Below are positions 1 to 7,415 of a DNA stretch of 64,000 nt, one piece after another. The DNA is from Shimia sp022448905 (GTDB lineage: Bacteria; Pseudomonadota; Alphaproteobacteria; Rhodobacterales; Rhodobacteraceae): contig NZ_CP138953.1 of the NCBI RefSeq assembly GCF_047126315.1, forward strand, positions 2,418,001-2,482,000, given 5' to 3'. The notes under the pieces were generated by a model that did no database searches, was not told the DNA's origin, and saw only the letters and a program-made list of their open reading frames with translations. A program made the translations under genes and the position numbers. Numbering within the stretch: the first letter of the stretch is position 1; every line of letters starts with the position of its first letter.

Positions 1-651
1 CAGTTCCGGATGCAGGATGTCGTGCAGGACCACGTCGTCGGTGGCGGCCAACACTTCGCGAAAGCGCAGGAAACCCAGCGGTTTGCGGTTGGCGTCCACC
101 ACAAACATCATGTCGATCTTGGCGAGGTTCTGGCTACGGGCGCGGATGTCCTGTGTGAGTTGTGCGACGGTGCAATCTGCCGGGGCCATGAGGACGCCCA
201 AGCGCATGACGGTGGCGGCGCTGTCGTCGCGGGCTTGAAGGACGGCGGCAATGGCGTCGGCCTTTGGGTGTGCCGCGACCAGCTGTGCGGCGAAACTGCG
301 AGGTAGTTCGAGTAGCGTGTCGACGGCCTCGTCCTCATCCATCATGGCGATGTTGTTGGAAAAAGTCGTGAGGGACGTTTCCGAGAACAGAACTGCGCGC
401 AGGTCCGGATCAAGTTCGGCCATGACCTTGAGGCCAAGCGCATCCGGGATCCAGTCAAACATCACGCGGGCGCGGGCGGGGCGCAATCGCGTGAGAGCGG
501 CCAATGTGTCGACCGCGGGCCAGTCTTCGAGCGCTTCGATTAAGGCCGCTTTCTTATCAGCCCCAATCCAGTGATCGAGCTGTTTTAGCAGCTTGCGGTT
601 GGCCTGTTTGCCGTCCTCTGTGTGGTCGTCGTGCCAGATCATAGAGGGCAT
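1..651 (-). CDS. MgtE-like magnesium transporter, N-terminal part (cut by window edge)
   Basis: Reading the minus strand from the ATG at 651, 217 codons stay open to the edge, so only the start of the protein is present. The first 140 or so residues are repeated amphipathic helices of the MgtE N-domain type, followed by the opening of a CBS domain (KIDMMFVVDANRKPLGFLRF). In MgtE family Mg2+ channels these cytosolic domains sense Mg2+ and gate the membrane pore. The membrane part would lie outside the window, so a CBS protein without a pore is also possible. The start is 13 bp after the stop of the gamma-glutamylcyclotransferase-like gene, which suggests co-transcription. Confidence 0.6.
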   Translation of the reverse strand, partial: MPSMIWHDDHTEDGKQANRKLLKQLDHWIGADKKAALIEALEDWPAVDTLAALTRLRPARARVMFDWIPDALGLKVMAELDPDLRAVLFSETSLTTFSNNIAMMDEDEAVDTLLELPRSFAAQLVAAHPKADAIAAVLQARDDSAATVMRLGVLMAPADCTVAQLTQDIRARSQNLAKIDMMFVVDANRKPLGFLRFREVLAATDDVVLHDILHPEL

Positions 652-664
652 GTTGGCAGGCCTT

Positions 665-1228
665 TTAGCTGGTGAATTTTGCGTCCAGAGCGGCGAGGTG
701 GTGATCCACCAGCGCCGTCTCGTCTTTGGTCAGCACGCGGTGACGCGGGTATTGTGGATCGGCGCGGTCATGCAGGATGGGCGCGTCCCAACCGGTTGTT
801 GTGGCGAAGAAATCCACAACGCCTTGCTCACCAAATTCACGCAGGTAGCCTTGCACAACCACGTCCAGATAGCTGAGCAGAATGGGATGGCGCATGTCTG
901 CGGGCAGGCCGATGTTGTGGCGGGCGGTGTAGACGGCGATCTCGATGGGATCGGTGATCGGGTGGGTGACCTTCGGAGTGCTGATCACGCGAGTGTAGGC
1001 AAATTCACGGGCGTCCAGAGCTTCCCAGTCATCGCCTGGCACATGTGCTATAATACCGTCTATGGCGCAGGAGTCGTCTGGCACAGCGGTAAGAAACGCG
1101 ATGGGGCGCAGGTCGGTGTGACACCACTGACGCCGCCACCCGTTCAGGCGCGCGGGATGCGCATTCTCGTAAGAATGCGTGCTTTGATTCACGAGGCTGC
1201 CATAGCCAAAGAAGTAGGAGGCGGTCAT
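665..1228 (-). CDS. Gamma-glutamylcyclotransferase-like protein
   Basis: A 187-residue cytosolic protein with the N-terminal FGYGSLVN signature of the GGCT/ChaC/AIG2-like fold; the YGSL loop binds the gamma-glutamyl moiety. DAREFAYTR around residue 75 carries the Glu expected as the general acid/base. Family members cleave gamma-glutamyl peptides or glutathione to 5-oxoproline; the exact substrate cannot be read here. The length fits a single-domain member. It is followed after 13 bp by the MgtE-like gene and is divergent from the Rrf2 regulator, so the 105-bp intergenic region should hold both promoters. Confidence 0.75.
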   Translation of the reverse strand: MTASYFFGYGSLVNQSTHSYENAHPARLNGWRRQWCHTDLRPIAFLTAVPDDSCAIDGIIAHVPGDDWEALDAREFAYTRVISTPKVTHPITDPIEIAVYTARHNIGLPADMRHPILLSYLDVVVQGYLREFGEQGVVDFFATTTGWDAPILHDRADPQYPRHRVLTKDETALVDHHLAALDAKFTS

Positions 1229-1333
1229 GCCTCCTCCCTACACGTGTGTTGATCCATGTCAATGCTATGCACGGATCCCTCTGGCACAACCCGCTCACCC
1301 ATCTGACCGCCGGGACGGACTGAGAGGAAGATC

Positions 1334-1789
1334 ATGCGGATTACCAAACGGACGAATATTGCCATTCGTGTGCTGATGTATTGCACAGCGCACCGTGGCC
1401 GCTTGGTGACCAAGCATGAGATTGCCGGGGTGTGTAACGCGTCGGAAAACCACCTGGCGCAGGTTATTCACCAACTGGCGTTGATGGGCGTGTTGAGCAC
1501 GCAACGGGGGCGCAATGGCGGGCTTGAGTTGGCTCGCGAGCCCAAAGACATTGAGATCGGTGAGATTTTCCGGGCTATGGAAGCCTCTGTGCCGCTGGCC
1601 GAGTGTTTTGCGGATGTGGACAATTCCTGTCCGCTTGTGGCGGCCTGTCGATTGAAGTTGGCTTTACAAGAGGCCGCGGAGGCATTTTACGCGCGGTTGG
1701 ATGTTGTGACGCTGGACTCGTTGGTGTGCAACAACACCGCGTTGCTTGGCATTCTGGCGCCTGATCCTTGTGACTCAAAAGCCAGCTAA
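1334..1789 (+). CDS. Rrf2-family Fe-S regulator, NsrR/RirA type
   Basis: A 151-residue Rrf2 repressor: N-terminal winged helix (MRITKRTNIAIRVLMY), then the recognition region ENHLAQVIHQL and wing RGRNGGLELA. Three cysteines at 91, 99 and 105 (C-x7-C-x5-C) are the Fe-S ligands with the spacing of NsrR and RirA, so the protein should sense nitric oxide or iron/Fe-S status. The C-terminal LDVVTLDSLV stretch looks more like NsrR than RirA. No NO-detoxification gene is adjacent; it stands alone, divergent from the gamma-glutamylcyclotransferase-like gene, so its targets are elsewhere. The start is supported by a GAGAGGAAG ribosome site. Confidence 0.8.
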   Translation: MRITKRTNIAIRVLMYCTAHRGRLVTKHEIAGVCNASENHLAQVIHQLALMGVLSTQRGRNGGLELAREPKDIEIGEIFRAMEASVPLAECFADVDNSCPLVAACRLKLALQEAAEAFYARLDVVTLDSLVCNNTALLGILAPDPCDSKAS

Positions 1790-1805
1790 GAACGTGTTCG
1801 CGGGC

Positions 1806-2195
1806 TTAGTGGCGAAAGTCGACGCCTGAGAGGACGACGCCCGCGGCGAAAACAACTCCCCACAACAGACCTGCGAGGACCGCCATCCAGCGGCCTTTGC
1901 GCTGGACTGGCCAGCGGAATGTGCCAAACAGCAGAGTGAGAAATAGGGCGCTGGCCAAGAGGACAAGGGTTTGTTCTAGCGTAGCACCAGAGGGGAGGGC
2001 GGAGAGTTCTGGCAGGTTGAGCCCGAGGTCATAGCGCAAGCCCCAGATGGCCAGGAGCCCCAGAGCGGTTGTCAAAAGAACAACGATTGGTCCTTCCGCT
2101 TTGCCGCCGCGCCAAAGCTGCGCGGCTGCGCCAAGGGAGAGCGCGCCGCCGAGAATGGGGCCGACAAAAAAGATCAGGGCAAAAACAAGCATCAA
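1806..2195 (-). CDS. Small four-helix membrane protein, unknown function
   Basis: A 129-residue hydrophobic protein with four likely transmembrane segments (about residues 2-26, 38-53, 73-91 and 103-124) separated by short loops; the WRGGK and WPVQRKGR loops are basic and probably cytosolic. It opens with two Met codons and either could be the start. I do not recognise a named family. It is convergent with the Rrf2 regulator (17-bp gap), and the long region upstream separates it from the glycine-cleavage operon. Confidence 0.6.
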   Translation of the reverse strand: MMLVFALIFFVGPILGGALSLGAAAQLWRGGKAEGPIVVLLTTALGLLAIWGLRYDLGLNLPELSALPSGATLEQTLVLLASALFLTLLFGTFRWPVQRKGRWMAVLAGLLWGVVFAAGVVLSGVDFRH

Positions 2196-2408
2196 AGAGG
2201 TCCTGTTTGGGTGGGGGCTTACCTAGGGAGCCGGGCAGGCGAAGCCAAGGGGATTTGCAAAACTGCATGATCGGCGGTTTCTAATTGTCTTCTCCATAAG
2301 GTGTCGTGAAGGTGCAGGTCGCCGTGGAAAGTCGTCTGATTGCGCGGAAAACCTTTTGTTGGATTGCAATTACTTACCGGGCTGGGTGAAGTGTGTCATA
2401 ACTATTGC

Positions 2409-2422
2409 TTATCGCGTGATAA
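2409..2422. promoter_or_regulatory. Palindrome upstream of the glycine riboswitch
   Basis: TTATCGCGTGATAA has two 5-bp arms (TTATC/GATAA) around GCGT. It sits about 65 bp before the first aptamer, in the stretch where the gcv promoter must lie (2196-2475, which holds no gene). It may be an operator or overlap the promoter; nothing else in the stretch stands out. Confidence 0.3.
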
Positions 2423-2477
2423 TCAGTTGCGATATTGAGGCTTGTCAGCTTTGGTTCTGCATACTACGGTGCACGCC

Positions 2478-2648
2478 AAGGTGAATCGGGAGAACTGGAC
2501 GATCCAGTGCCGAAGGAGCAACCGCCCCGGAAACTCTCAGGCCACAGGGACCGACCACCTTTGAAAACACACTCTGGAGAGTGGTGTTCGTCAGGACACC
2601 CGCCGAAGGGATAACGATCTCAGGCAGTCGGACAGAGGGGGCATCGCA
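2478..2648 (+). ncRNA. Tandem glycine riboswitch (two gcvT-type aptamers)
   Basis: The first aptamer (about 2485-2558) shows the diagnostic order GGGAGAAC, then CCGAAGGAGCAACCGCCC, then GAAACTCTCAGGC and GGACCG. The second (about 2572-2648) follows after a short linker: CTCTGGAGAGTGG, CGCCGAAGGGATAACG, ATCTCAGGCAGTCGGACAGAGGGG. This paired arrangement is the classical glycine-binding gcvT RNA. It lies directly upstream of gcvT and should couple expression of the glycine-cleavage operon to glycine. The roughly 80-nt stretch between the second aptamer and the gcvT start is the expression platform; I see no strong U-tract terminator there, so control may act on translation. Confidence 0.93.
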
Positions 2649-2730
2649 CGCGCAGAACAGTTGCGCGAAAATGGGATGCCGGATGTGACCTCCAAACATG
2701 GACACGCCCGGAAGGAGAAGGGCGAAGCCT

Positions 2731-3855
2731 ATGGGAGATTTGAAGCGGACACCGCTGTATGATCTGCATGTTGAGCTTGGCGCCAAGATGGTTGGGTTTG
2801 CGGGCTATGACATGCCTGTGCAGTACCCGCTGGGCGTCATGAAAGAGCACCTGCATTGTCGCGGGGCTGCGGGTTTGTTTGATGTGAGCCACATGGGGCA
2901 AGTTGCGCTGCGTGCCGGGAGCTACGAGGCCGCTGCGAAGGCGTTTGAAACGCTGGTGCCACAGGATGTGATGGGCCTTGGCGCTGGGCGTCAGCGCTAT
3001 GGGTTTTTCACCAATGATGCAGGCGGGATCGAAGACGATCTGATGTTTGCCAACCGCGGCGACCACCTGTTTGTGGTGGTGAATGCGGCCTGTAAAGAAG
3101 CGGATATTGCGCGGATGACCGCAGCGTTGTCCCCGGATGTGACGGTGGAAGAGATCACCGGTCGTGCGCTGGTAGCGTTGCAAGGTCCGGCGGCAGAGAC
3201 CGCTTTGGCGCGGTTGAACCCTGCCGTTGTCGATATGGCGTTTATGGATTTCACCGAAGTTGAGCTGGATGGCGTGGCCTGTTGGGTCAGCCGCTCGGGT
3301 TACACCGGGGAAGATGGATACGAGATTTCGATCCCAGAAGCCGATGCGGAAGGTATTTGCCGCAAACTGTTGGCGATGGAAGAGGTGGAAGGCATTGGCC
3401 TTGGCGCGCGCGACAGCCTGCGTCTGGAAGGCGGCCTGTGCCTTTATGGCAATGACATCGATGCCAGCACATCCCCCATCGAGGCGGCGCTGACCTGGGC
3501 AATCCAGAAAGTGCGCCGCGCGGATGGGGATCGCGCCGGAGGCTTCCCGGGTGCAGATCGCATCTTTGGCGATCTGGCGGAAGGCGTGGCACGCAAACGT
3601 GTGGGCCTGGCGCCAACAGGCCGGGCGCCGATGCGGGCGGGCACACAGCTGTTTGCCGCGGCTGAAGGTGGCGAGTCGATTGGTGAAGTCACCTCGGGCG
3701 GCTTTGGTCCGACCTACGAAGGTCCGGTGGCCATGGGATATGTCGGCACGGCGCAGGCCGCTGTCGGAACAGAAATTTTTGGTGAGGTACGGGGCAAGCG
3801 TTTGCCCGTGACCGTGGCGAAGATGCCGCTGGTGCCTGCCAATTTCAAACGTTGA
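2731..3855 (+). CDS. gcvT: Glycine cleavage system T protein (aminomethyltransferase)
   Basis: A 374-residue tetrahydrofolate-dependent aminomethyltransferase: it releases ammonia from the aminomethyl group on lipoyl-GcvH and forms 5,10-methylene-THF. The N-terminus (LKRTPLYDLHVELGAKMVGFAGYDMPVQYP) is diagnostic, with DVSHMGQ near residue 50 and SRSGYTGEDGYEI in the middle as in the family. An ATG 33 bp upstream is in frame, but the start at 2731 has the GGAAGGAGAAGG ribosome site before it and gives the conserved N-terminus. It is the first gene of the gcv operon, under the glycine riboswitch, and 18 bp before gcvH. Confidence 0.97.
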   Translation: MGDLKRTPLYDLHVELGAKMVGFAGYDMPVQYPLGVMKEHLHCRGAAGLFDVSHMGQVALRAGSYEAAAKAFETLVPQDVMGLGAGRQRYGFFTNDAGGIEDDLMFANRGDHLFVVVNAACKEADIARMTAALSPDVTVEEITGRALVALQGPAAETALARLNPAVVDMAFMDFTEVELDGVACWVSRSGYTGEDGYEISIPEADAEGICRKLLAMEEVEGIGLGARDSLRLEGGLCLYGNDIDASTSPIEAALTWAIQKVRRADGDRAGGFPGADRIFGDLAEGVARKRVGLAPTGRAPMRAGTQLFAAAEGGESIGEVTSGGFGPTYEGPVAMGYVGTAQAAVGTEIFGEVRGKRLPVTVAKMPLVPANFKR

Positions 3856-3873
3856 GCAACAGGAGAGCAAGCA

Positions 3874-4233
3874 ATGAAATATACCGAAGAGCACGAATGG
3901 CTGCGGGTTGAAGGCGACGTTGTGGTGGTGGGCATCACCGAACACGCCAGCGAGCAACTGGGCGATGTGGTGTTTGTCGAACTGCCAGAAGCGGGCACCG
4001 AGGTCACCAAAGACGAAGAAGTCTGTGTGATCGAGTCCGTGAAAGCCGCGTCTGACATTCTGGCGCCGATTGATGGCGAGATTGTCGAAGTGAACGAGCC
4101 GCTGGTTGATGAGCCGGGCAAGGTGAACGACGACCCCATGGAAGGCGCCTGGTTCTTCAAGATCAAGCCGTCCGATCCGTCCCAGATGGACGATTACATG
4201 GACGAGAACGCCTACAAAGAATTCATCGGGTAA
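3874..4233 (+). CDS. gcvH: Glycine cleavage system H protein
   Basis: A 119-residue lipoyl-carrier protein, the usual length for GcvH. It begins MKYTEEHEWL and contains the lipoylation motif ESVKAASD with the acceptor lysine at position 57. The lipoyl arm shuttles the aminomethyl intermediate from the P protein to the T protein. AGGAGAG precedes the ATG. It lies between gcvT (18 bp) and gcvP, but the spacer to gcvP is over 200 bp and highly structured, unlike the tight gcvT-gcvH junction. Confidence 0.98.
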   Translation: MKYTEEHEWLRVEGDVVVVGITEHASEQLGDVVFVELPEAGTEVTKDEEVCVIESVKAASDILAPIDGEIVEVNEPLVDEPGKVNDDPMEGAWFFKIKPSDPSQMDDYMDENAYKEFIG

Positions 4234-4243
4234 GCCTTTGGCT

Positions 4244-4350
4244 GCGGGAGGGAGGCAACTCACATCCCGCGCTCGATGACCAGCATCTACGAGAGGTTTG
4301 GTTCGGTCTGTAAGACCGGACCGTGCCCGACCCTCCCCACGGGAGGGCGC
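4244..4350 (+). promoter_or_regulatory. Three consecutive stem-loops between gcvH and gcvP
   Basis: Stem 1 is GCGGGA(4244-4249)/TCCCGC(4265-4270). Stem 2 is 4300-4322, nine pairs with one G-U around loop TGTAA. Stem 3 is CCCTCCC-CAC-GGGAGGG (4331-4347) followed by CGCTTTC, which looks like a weak terminator. No known riboswitch class is recognised. The series may process or attenuate the transcript so that GcvP is made at a different level from GcvT and GcvH. Confidence 0.5.
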
Positions 4351-4449
4351 TTTCAGCCCCCACCCAGGGTCAGGCGCGGTCCTTCCGAGCCAAGCCCTCA
4401 CTTTATCTAACTTCCGCACCTGTTGCCGCGGATTGTTGAGGAGATGAAG

Positions 4450-7299
4450 ATGACCTTCAAACCCACCGACTATCTACCTTATGATTTTGCCAACCGCCGT
4501 CACATCGGCCCGTCTCCGGATGAGATGGACGCGATGCTTGAGGTGATTGGCGCCGACAGCCTTGACGCTCTGATTGATGACACGATGCCTGCGAGCATCC
4601 GTCAGAAAGAGCCGCTGAACACCGGCCGCCCGATGTCTGAGCGCAAAGTGCTGCGCCACATGCGCACCACGGCTGAAAAGAACAAAGTGCTGACCAGCCT
4701 GATTGGTCAGGGGTACTACGGCACTGTGACGCCGCCAGCGATCCAGCGTAACATTCTGGAGAACCCGGCCTGGTACACCGCGTATACGCCATATCAGCCT
4801 GAGATTTCGCAAGGCCGTCTTGAAGCGCTGTTGAACTACCAGACCATGATCACCGATCTGACCGGTCTGGACGTGGCCAACGCGTCGTTGCTGGATGAGT
4901 CCACCGCCTGTGCCGAAGCGATGACCATGGCGCAGCGGGTGTCCAAATCCAAAGTCAAAGCCTTCTTCGTGGACGAAAACTGTCACCCGCAGAACATTGC
5001 GGTGATGCAGACCCGTGCCGCGCCACTGGGCATTGAAGTGATCGTGGGCAACCCCGACGATCTGGAAGCAGACAAGGTGTTTGGCGCGATCTTCCAGTAC
5101 CCTGGCACCCATGGTCACGTGCGTGACTTCACCGCCGAAATCGAAGCTCTGCACGCCAACAAGGCGATTGGGGTTGTGGCGGCAGATCCGCTGGCCTTGA
5201 CCTTGCTGAAAGAACCGGGTGCGATGGGCGCGGATATTGCTGTTGGCAGCACCCAGCGCTTTGGTGTGCCGGTGGGCTATGGTGGTCCACACGCCGCTTA
5301 CATGAGCTGTAAGGATGCCTATAAGCGCTCCATGCCGGGCCGGATTATCGGTGTGTCGATTGATGCGCAGGGCAACCGTGCCTACCGCCTGTCGCTGCAG
5401 ACCCGTGAACAGCACATCCGCCGCGAGAAAGCCAACTCCAACGTGTGTACCGCACAGGCGCTCTTGGCGGTGATGGCCTCCATGTATGCCGTGTTCCATG
5501 GCCCGGAAGGTTTGAAGGCGATTGCGCAGCGCGTGCACCGCAAGACCGCCCGTCTGGTGAAAGGTCTGGAGGACGCGGGTTTCACTGTGGAGCCGGGTGT
5601 GTTCTTTGACACCGTCACCGTTGATGTTGGCCTCTTGCAACGCGGTGTGTTGCAGCACGCGGTACAGGAAGGCATCAACCTGCGCAAAGTGGGCAAGACC
5701 AAGGTTGGTATCTCGCTGGATGAAACCACCCGTCCGCAGACCATCGAAGCGGTTTGGCGCGCGTTTGGCATTGTACAGGACGATAAGGACTATACGCCAG
5801 AGTATCGTCTGCCAGAGAAGCTGCTGCGCGAAACCGGCTATCTGGATCACCCGATCTTCCACATGAACCGGGCTGAGACCGAGATGATGCGCTATATGCG
5901 TCGTCTGGCAGATCGCGATTTGGCGCTGGACCGCGCGATGATCCCGCTAGGCTCCTGCACCATGAAGCTGAACGCAGCTGTGGAGATGATGCCAGTGAGC
6001 TGGCCTGAGTTCTCCAATCTGCACCCGTTTGCGCCCAAAGATCAGGTCGAAGGCTATACGCAGATGATCGACGATCTGAACGACAAGCTGTGTCAGATCA
6101 CTGGGTATGATGCGATTTCCATGCAGCCGAACTCTGGTGCGCAGGGTGAGTATGCGGGTCTGCTGACCATCGCGGCTTACCACCGGTCGCGGGGCGAAGA
6201 TCACCGCAACGTATGCCTCATTCCGATGAGCGCGCATGGCACCAACCCGGCCTCGGCACAGATGGTGGGCTGGAAAGTAGTGGCGGTAAAATCGGCGGAG
6301 AACGGCGACATTGATGTGGAAGACTTCCGCGCCAAGGCCGAGAAACACGCCGAGAACCTGGCTGGGTGCATGATCACCTATCCGTCCACCCATGGTGTGT
6401 TTGAGGACACAGTGCATGAGGTTTGTGACATCACCCATGAGTTTGGCGGTCAGGTTTACATCGACGGCGCCAACCTGAACGCGATGGTGGGCTTGTCCCG
6501 TCCGGGCGATGTAGGCGGTGACGTGAGCCACCTGAACCTGCACAAAACCTTCTGCATTCCACACGGTGGGGGCGGCCCCGGCATGGGACCTATCGGCGTG
6601 AAAGCGCATTTGGCACCACACCTGCCGGGTCACCCTGAAGCTGGCGGTGTTGAAGGGCCGGTGTCTGCGGCGCCATTTGGCTCGCCTTCGATTCTGCCTA
6701 TCAGCTGGGCCTATGTGTTGATGATGGGTGGCGAAGGTCTGACCCAGGCGACCCGTGTGGCGATCCTGAACGGCAACTACATCGCCAAGCGGCTCGAAGG
6801 TGCCTATGACGTGCTCTACAAAGGCCCAACCGGCCGCGTGGCACATGAGTGCATCATCGACACCCGTCCGTTTGCTGACAGTGCTGGGGTGACCGTGGAT
6901 GACATTGCCAAACGTCTGATCGACAGCGGTTTCCACGCGCCAACCATGAGCTGGCCGGTGGCGGGCACGTTGATGATTGAGCCAACAGAGTCTGAGAACA
7001 AAGCGGAGCTGGATCGTTTCTGTGATGCGATGTTGTCCATTCGTGAGGAAATTCGCGACATCGAGGAAGGCCGGATTGATGCGGAGAACAACCCGCTGAA
7101 ACATGCGCCGCACACGATGGAAGATCTCGTGAAAGATTGGGATCGTCCATACACCCGCGAACAGGGTTGTTTCCCACCCGGTGCGTTCCGTGTGGACAAG
7201 TACTGGCCGCCGGTGAACCGTGTGGACAATGCGTACGGCGACCGCAACCTGGTCTGCATCTGTCCGCCGATGGATGAGTACGCCGAAGCGGCGGAGTAA
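4450..7299 (+). CDS. gcvP: Glycine dehydrogenase (decarboxylating), P protein
   Basis: A full-length fused P protein of 949 residues (the homodimeric type with both halves in one chain). It decarboxylates glycine using pyridoxal phosphate and passes the aminomethyl group to lipoyl-GcvH. N-terminal RRHIGPS, PLGSCTMKLNA in the second half, and the PLP-lysine motif NLHKTFCIPHGGGGPG are present. In-frame TTG (4423) and ATG (4444) codons lie upstream, but GAGGAG at 4438-4443 is best spaced for the ATG at 4450. It is the last gene of the operon and is followed by a two-hairpin repeat and a strong terminator. Confidence 0.97.
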   Translation: MTFKPTDYLPYDFANRRHIGPSPDEMDAMLEVIGADSLDALIDDTMPASIRQKEPLNTGRPMSERKVLRHMRTTAEKNKVLTSLIGQGYYGTVTPPAIQRNILENPAWYTAYTPYQPEISQGRLEALLNYQTMITDLTGLDVANASLLDESTACAEAMTMAQRVSKSKVKAFFVDENCHPQNIAVMQTRAAPLGIEVIVGNPDDLEADKVFGAIFQYPGTHGHVRDFTAEIEALHANKAIGVVAADPLALTLLKEPGAMGADIAVGSTQRFGVPVGYGGPHAAYMSCKDAYKRSMPGRIIGVSIDAQGNRAYRLSLQTREQHIRREKANSNVCTAQALLAVMASMYAVFHGPEGLKAIAQRVHRKTARLVKGLEDAGFTVEPGVFFDTVTVDVGLLQRGVLQHAVQEGINLRKVGKTKVGISLDETTRPQTIEAVWRAFGIVQDDKDYTPEYRLPEKLLRETGYLDHPIFHMNRAETEMMRYMRRLADRDLALDRAMIPLGSCTMKLNAAVEMMPVSWPEFSNLHPFAPKDQVEGYTQMIDDLNDKLCQITGYDAISMQPNSGAQGEYAGLLTIAAYHRSRGEDHRNVCLIPMSAHGTNPASAQMVGWKVVAVKSAENGDIDVEDFRAKAEKHAENLAGCMITYPSTHGVFEDTVHEVCDITHEFGGQVYIDGANLNAMVGLSRPGDVGGDVSHLNLHKTFCIPHGGGGPGMGPIGVKAHLAPHLPGHPEAGGVEGPVSAAPFGSPSILPISWAYVLMMGGEGLTQATRVAILNGNYIAKRLEGAYDVLYKGPTGRVAHECIIDTRPFADSAGVTVDDIAKRLIDSGFHAPTMSWPVAGTLMIEPTESENKAELDRFCDAMLSIREEIRDIEEGRIDAENNPLKHAPHTMEDLVKDWDRPYTREQGCFPPGAFRVDKYWPPVNRVDNAYGDRNLVCICPPMDEYAEAAE

Positions 7300-7316
7300 G
7301 TCTCGCAGGATTGGGT

Positions 7317-7380
7317 GAGGGGGCCAGCCCCCTCGCTTGCCAAGGCAAGCGCACCCCCGAGATATTTGAAGAATGAGAAA
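7317..7380. repeat. Two-hairpin intergenic repeat, copy A
   Basis: Palindrome GAGGGGGC-CA-GCCCCCTC (7317-7334), then CGCTTGCC-AA-GGCAAGCG (7334-7351), then the tail CACCCCCGAGATATTTGAAG and AATGAGAAA. The same architecture occurs at 53456-53514 with different stem bases but a nearly identical tail. It lies 3' of gcvP, immediately before the terminator. Confidence 0.75.
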
Positions 7381-7403
7381 GCCGGGTTTGCGCCCGGCTT
7401 TTT
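7378..7403. terminator. Intrinsic terminator between gcvP and the YbbP-like gene
   Basis: Perfect stem GCCGGG-TTTGCG-CCCGGC flanked by AAA and TTTTT. It sits between convergent genes and can serve both, with the longer T run on the gcvP side. Confidence 0.85.
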
Positions 7404-7415
7404 CTGTTTGGTGGG

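Noticed and set aside
4276..4410. A 44-codon ORF in the gcvH-gcvP spacer (MTSIYERFGSVCKTG...)
   Set aside because: No ribosome site, and its codons coincide with the hairpins, so structure explains the sequence better. A leader-peptide role is not excluded.
2620..4419. A 599-codon open frame antisense to gcvT and gcvH
   Set aside because: It is the high-GC shadow of two certain genes, crosses the riboswitch and shows no family pattern.
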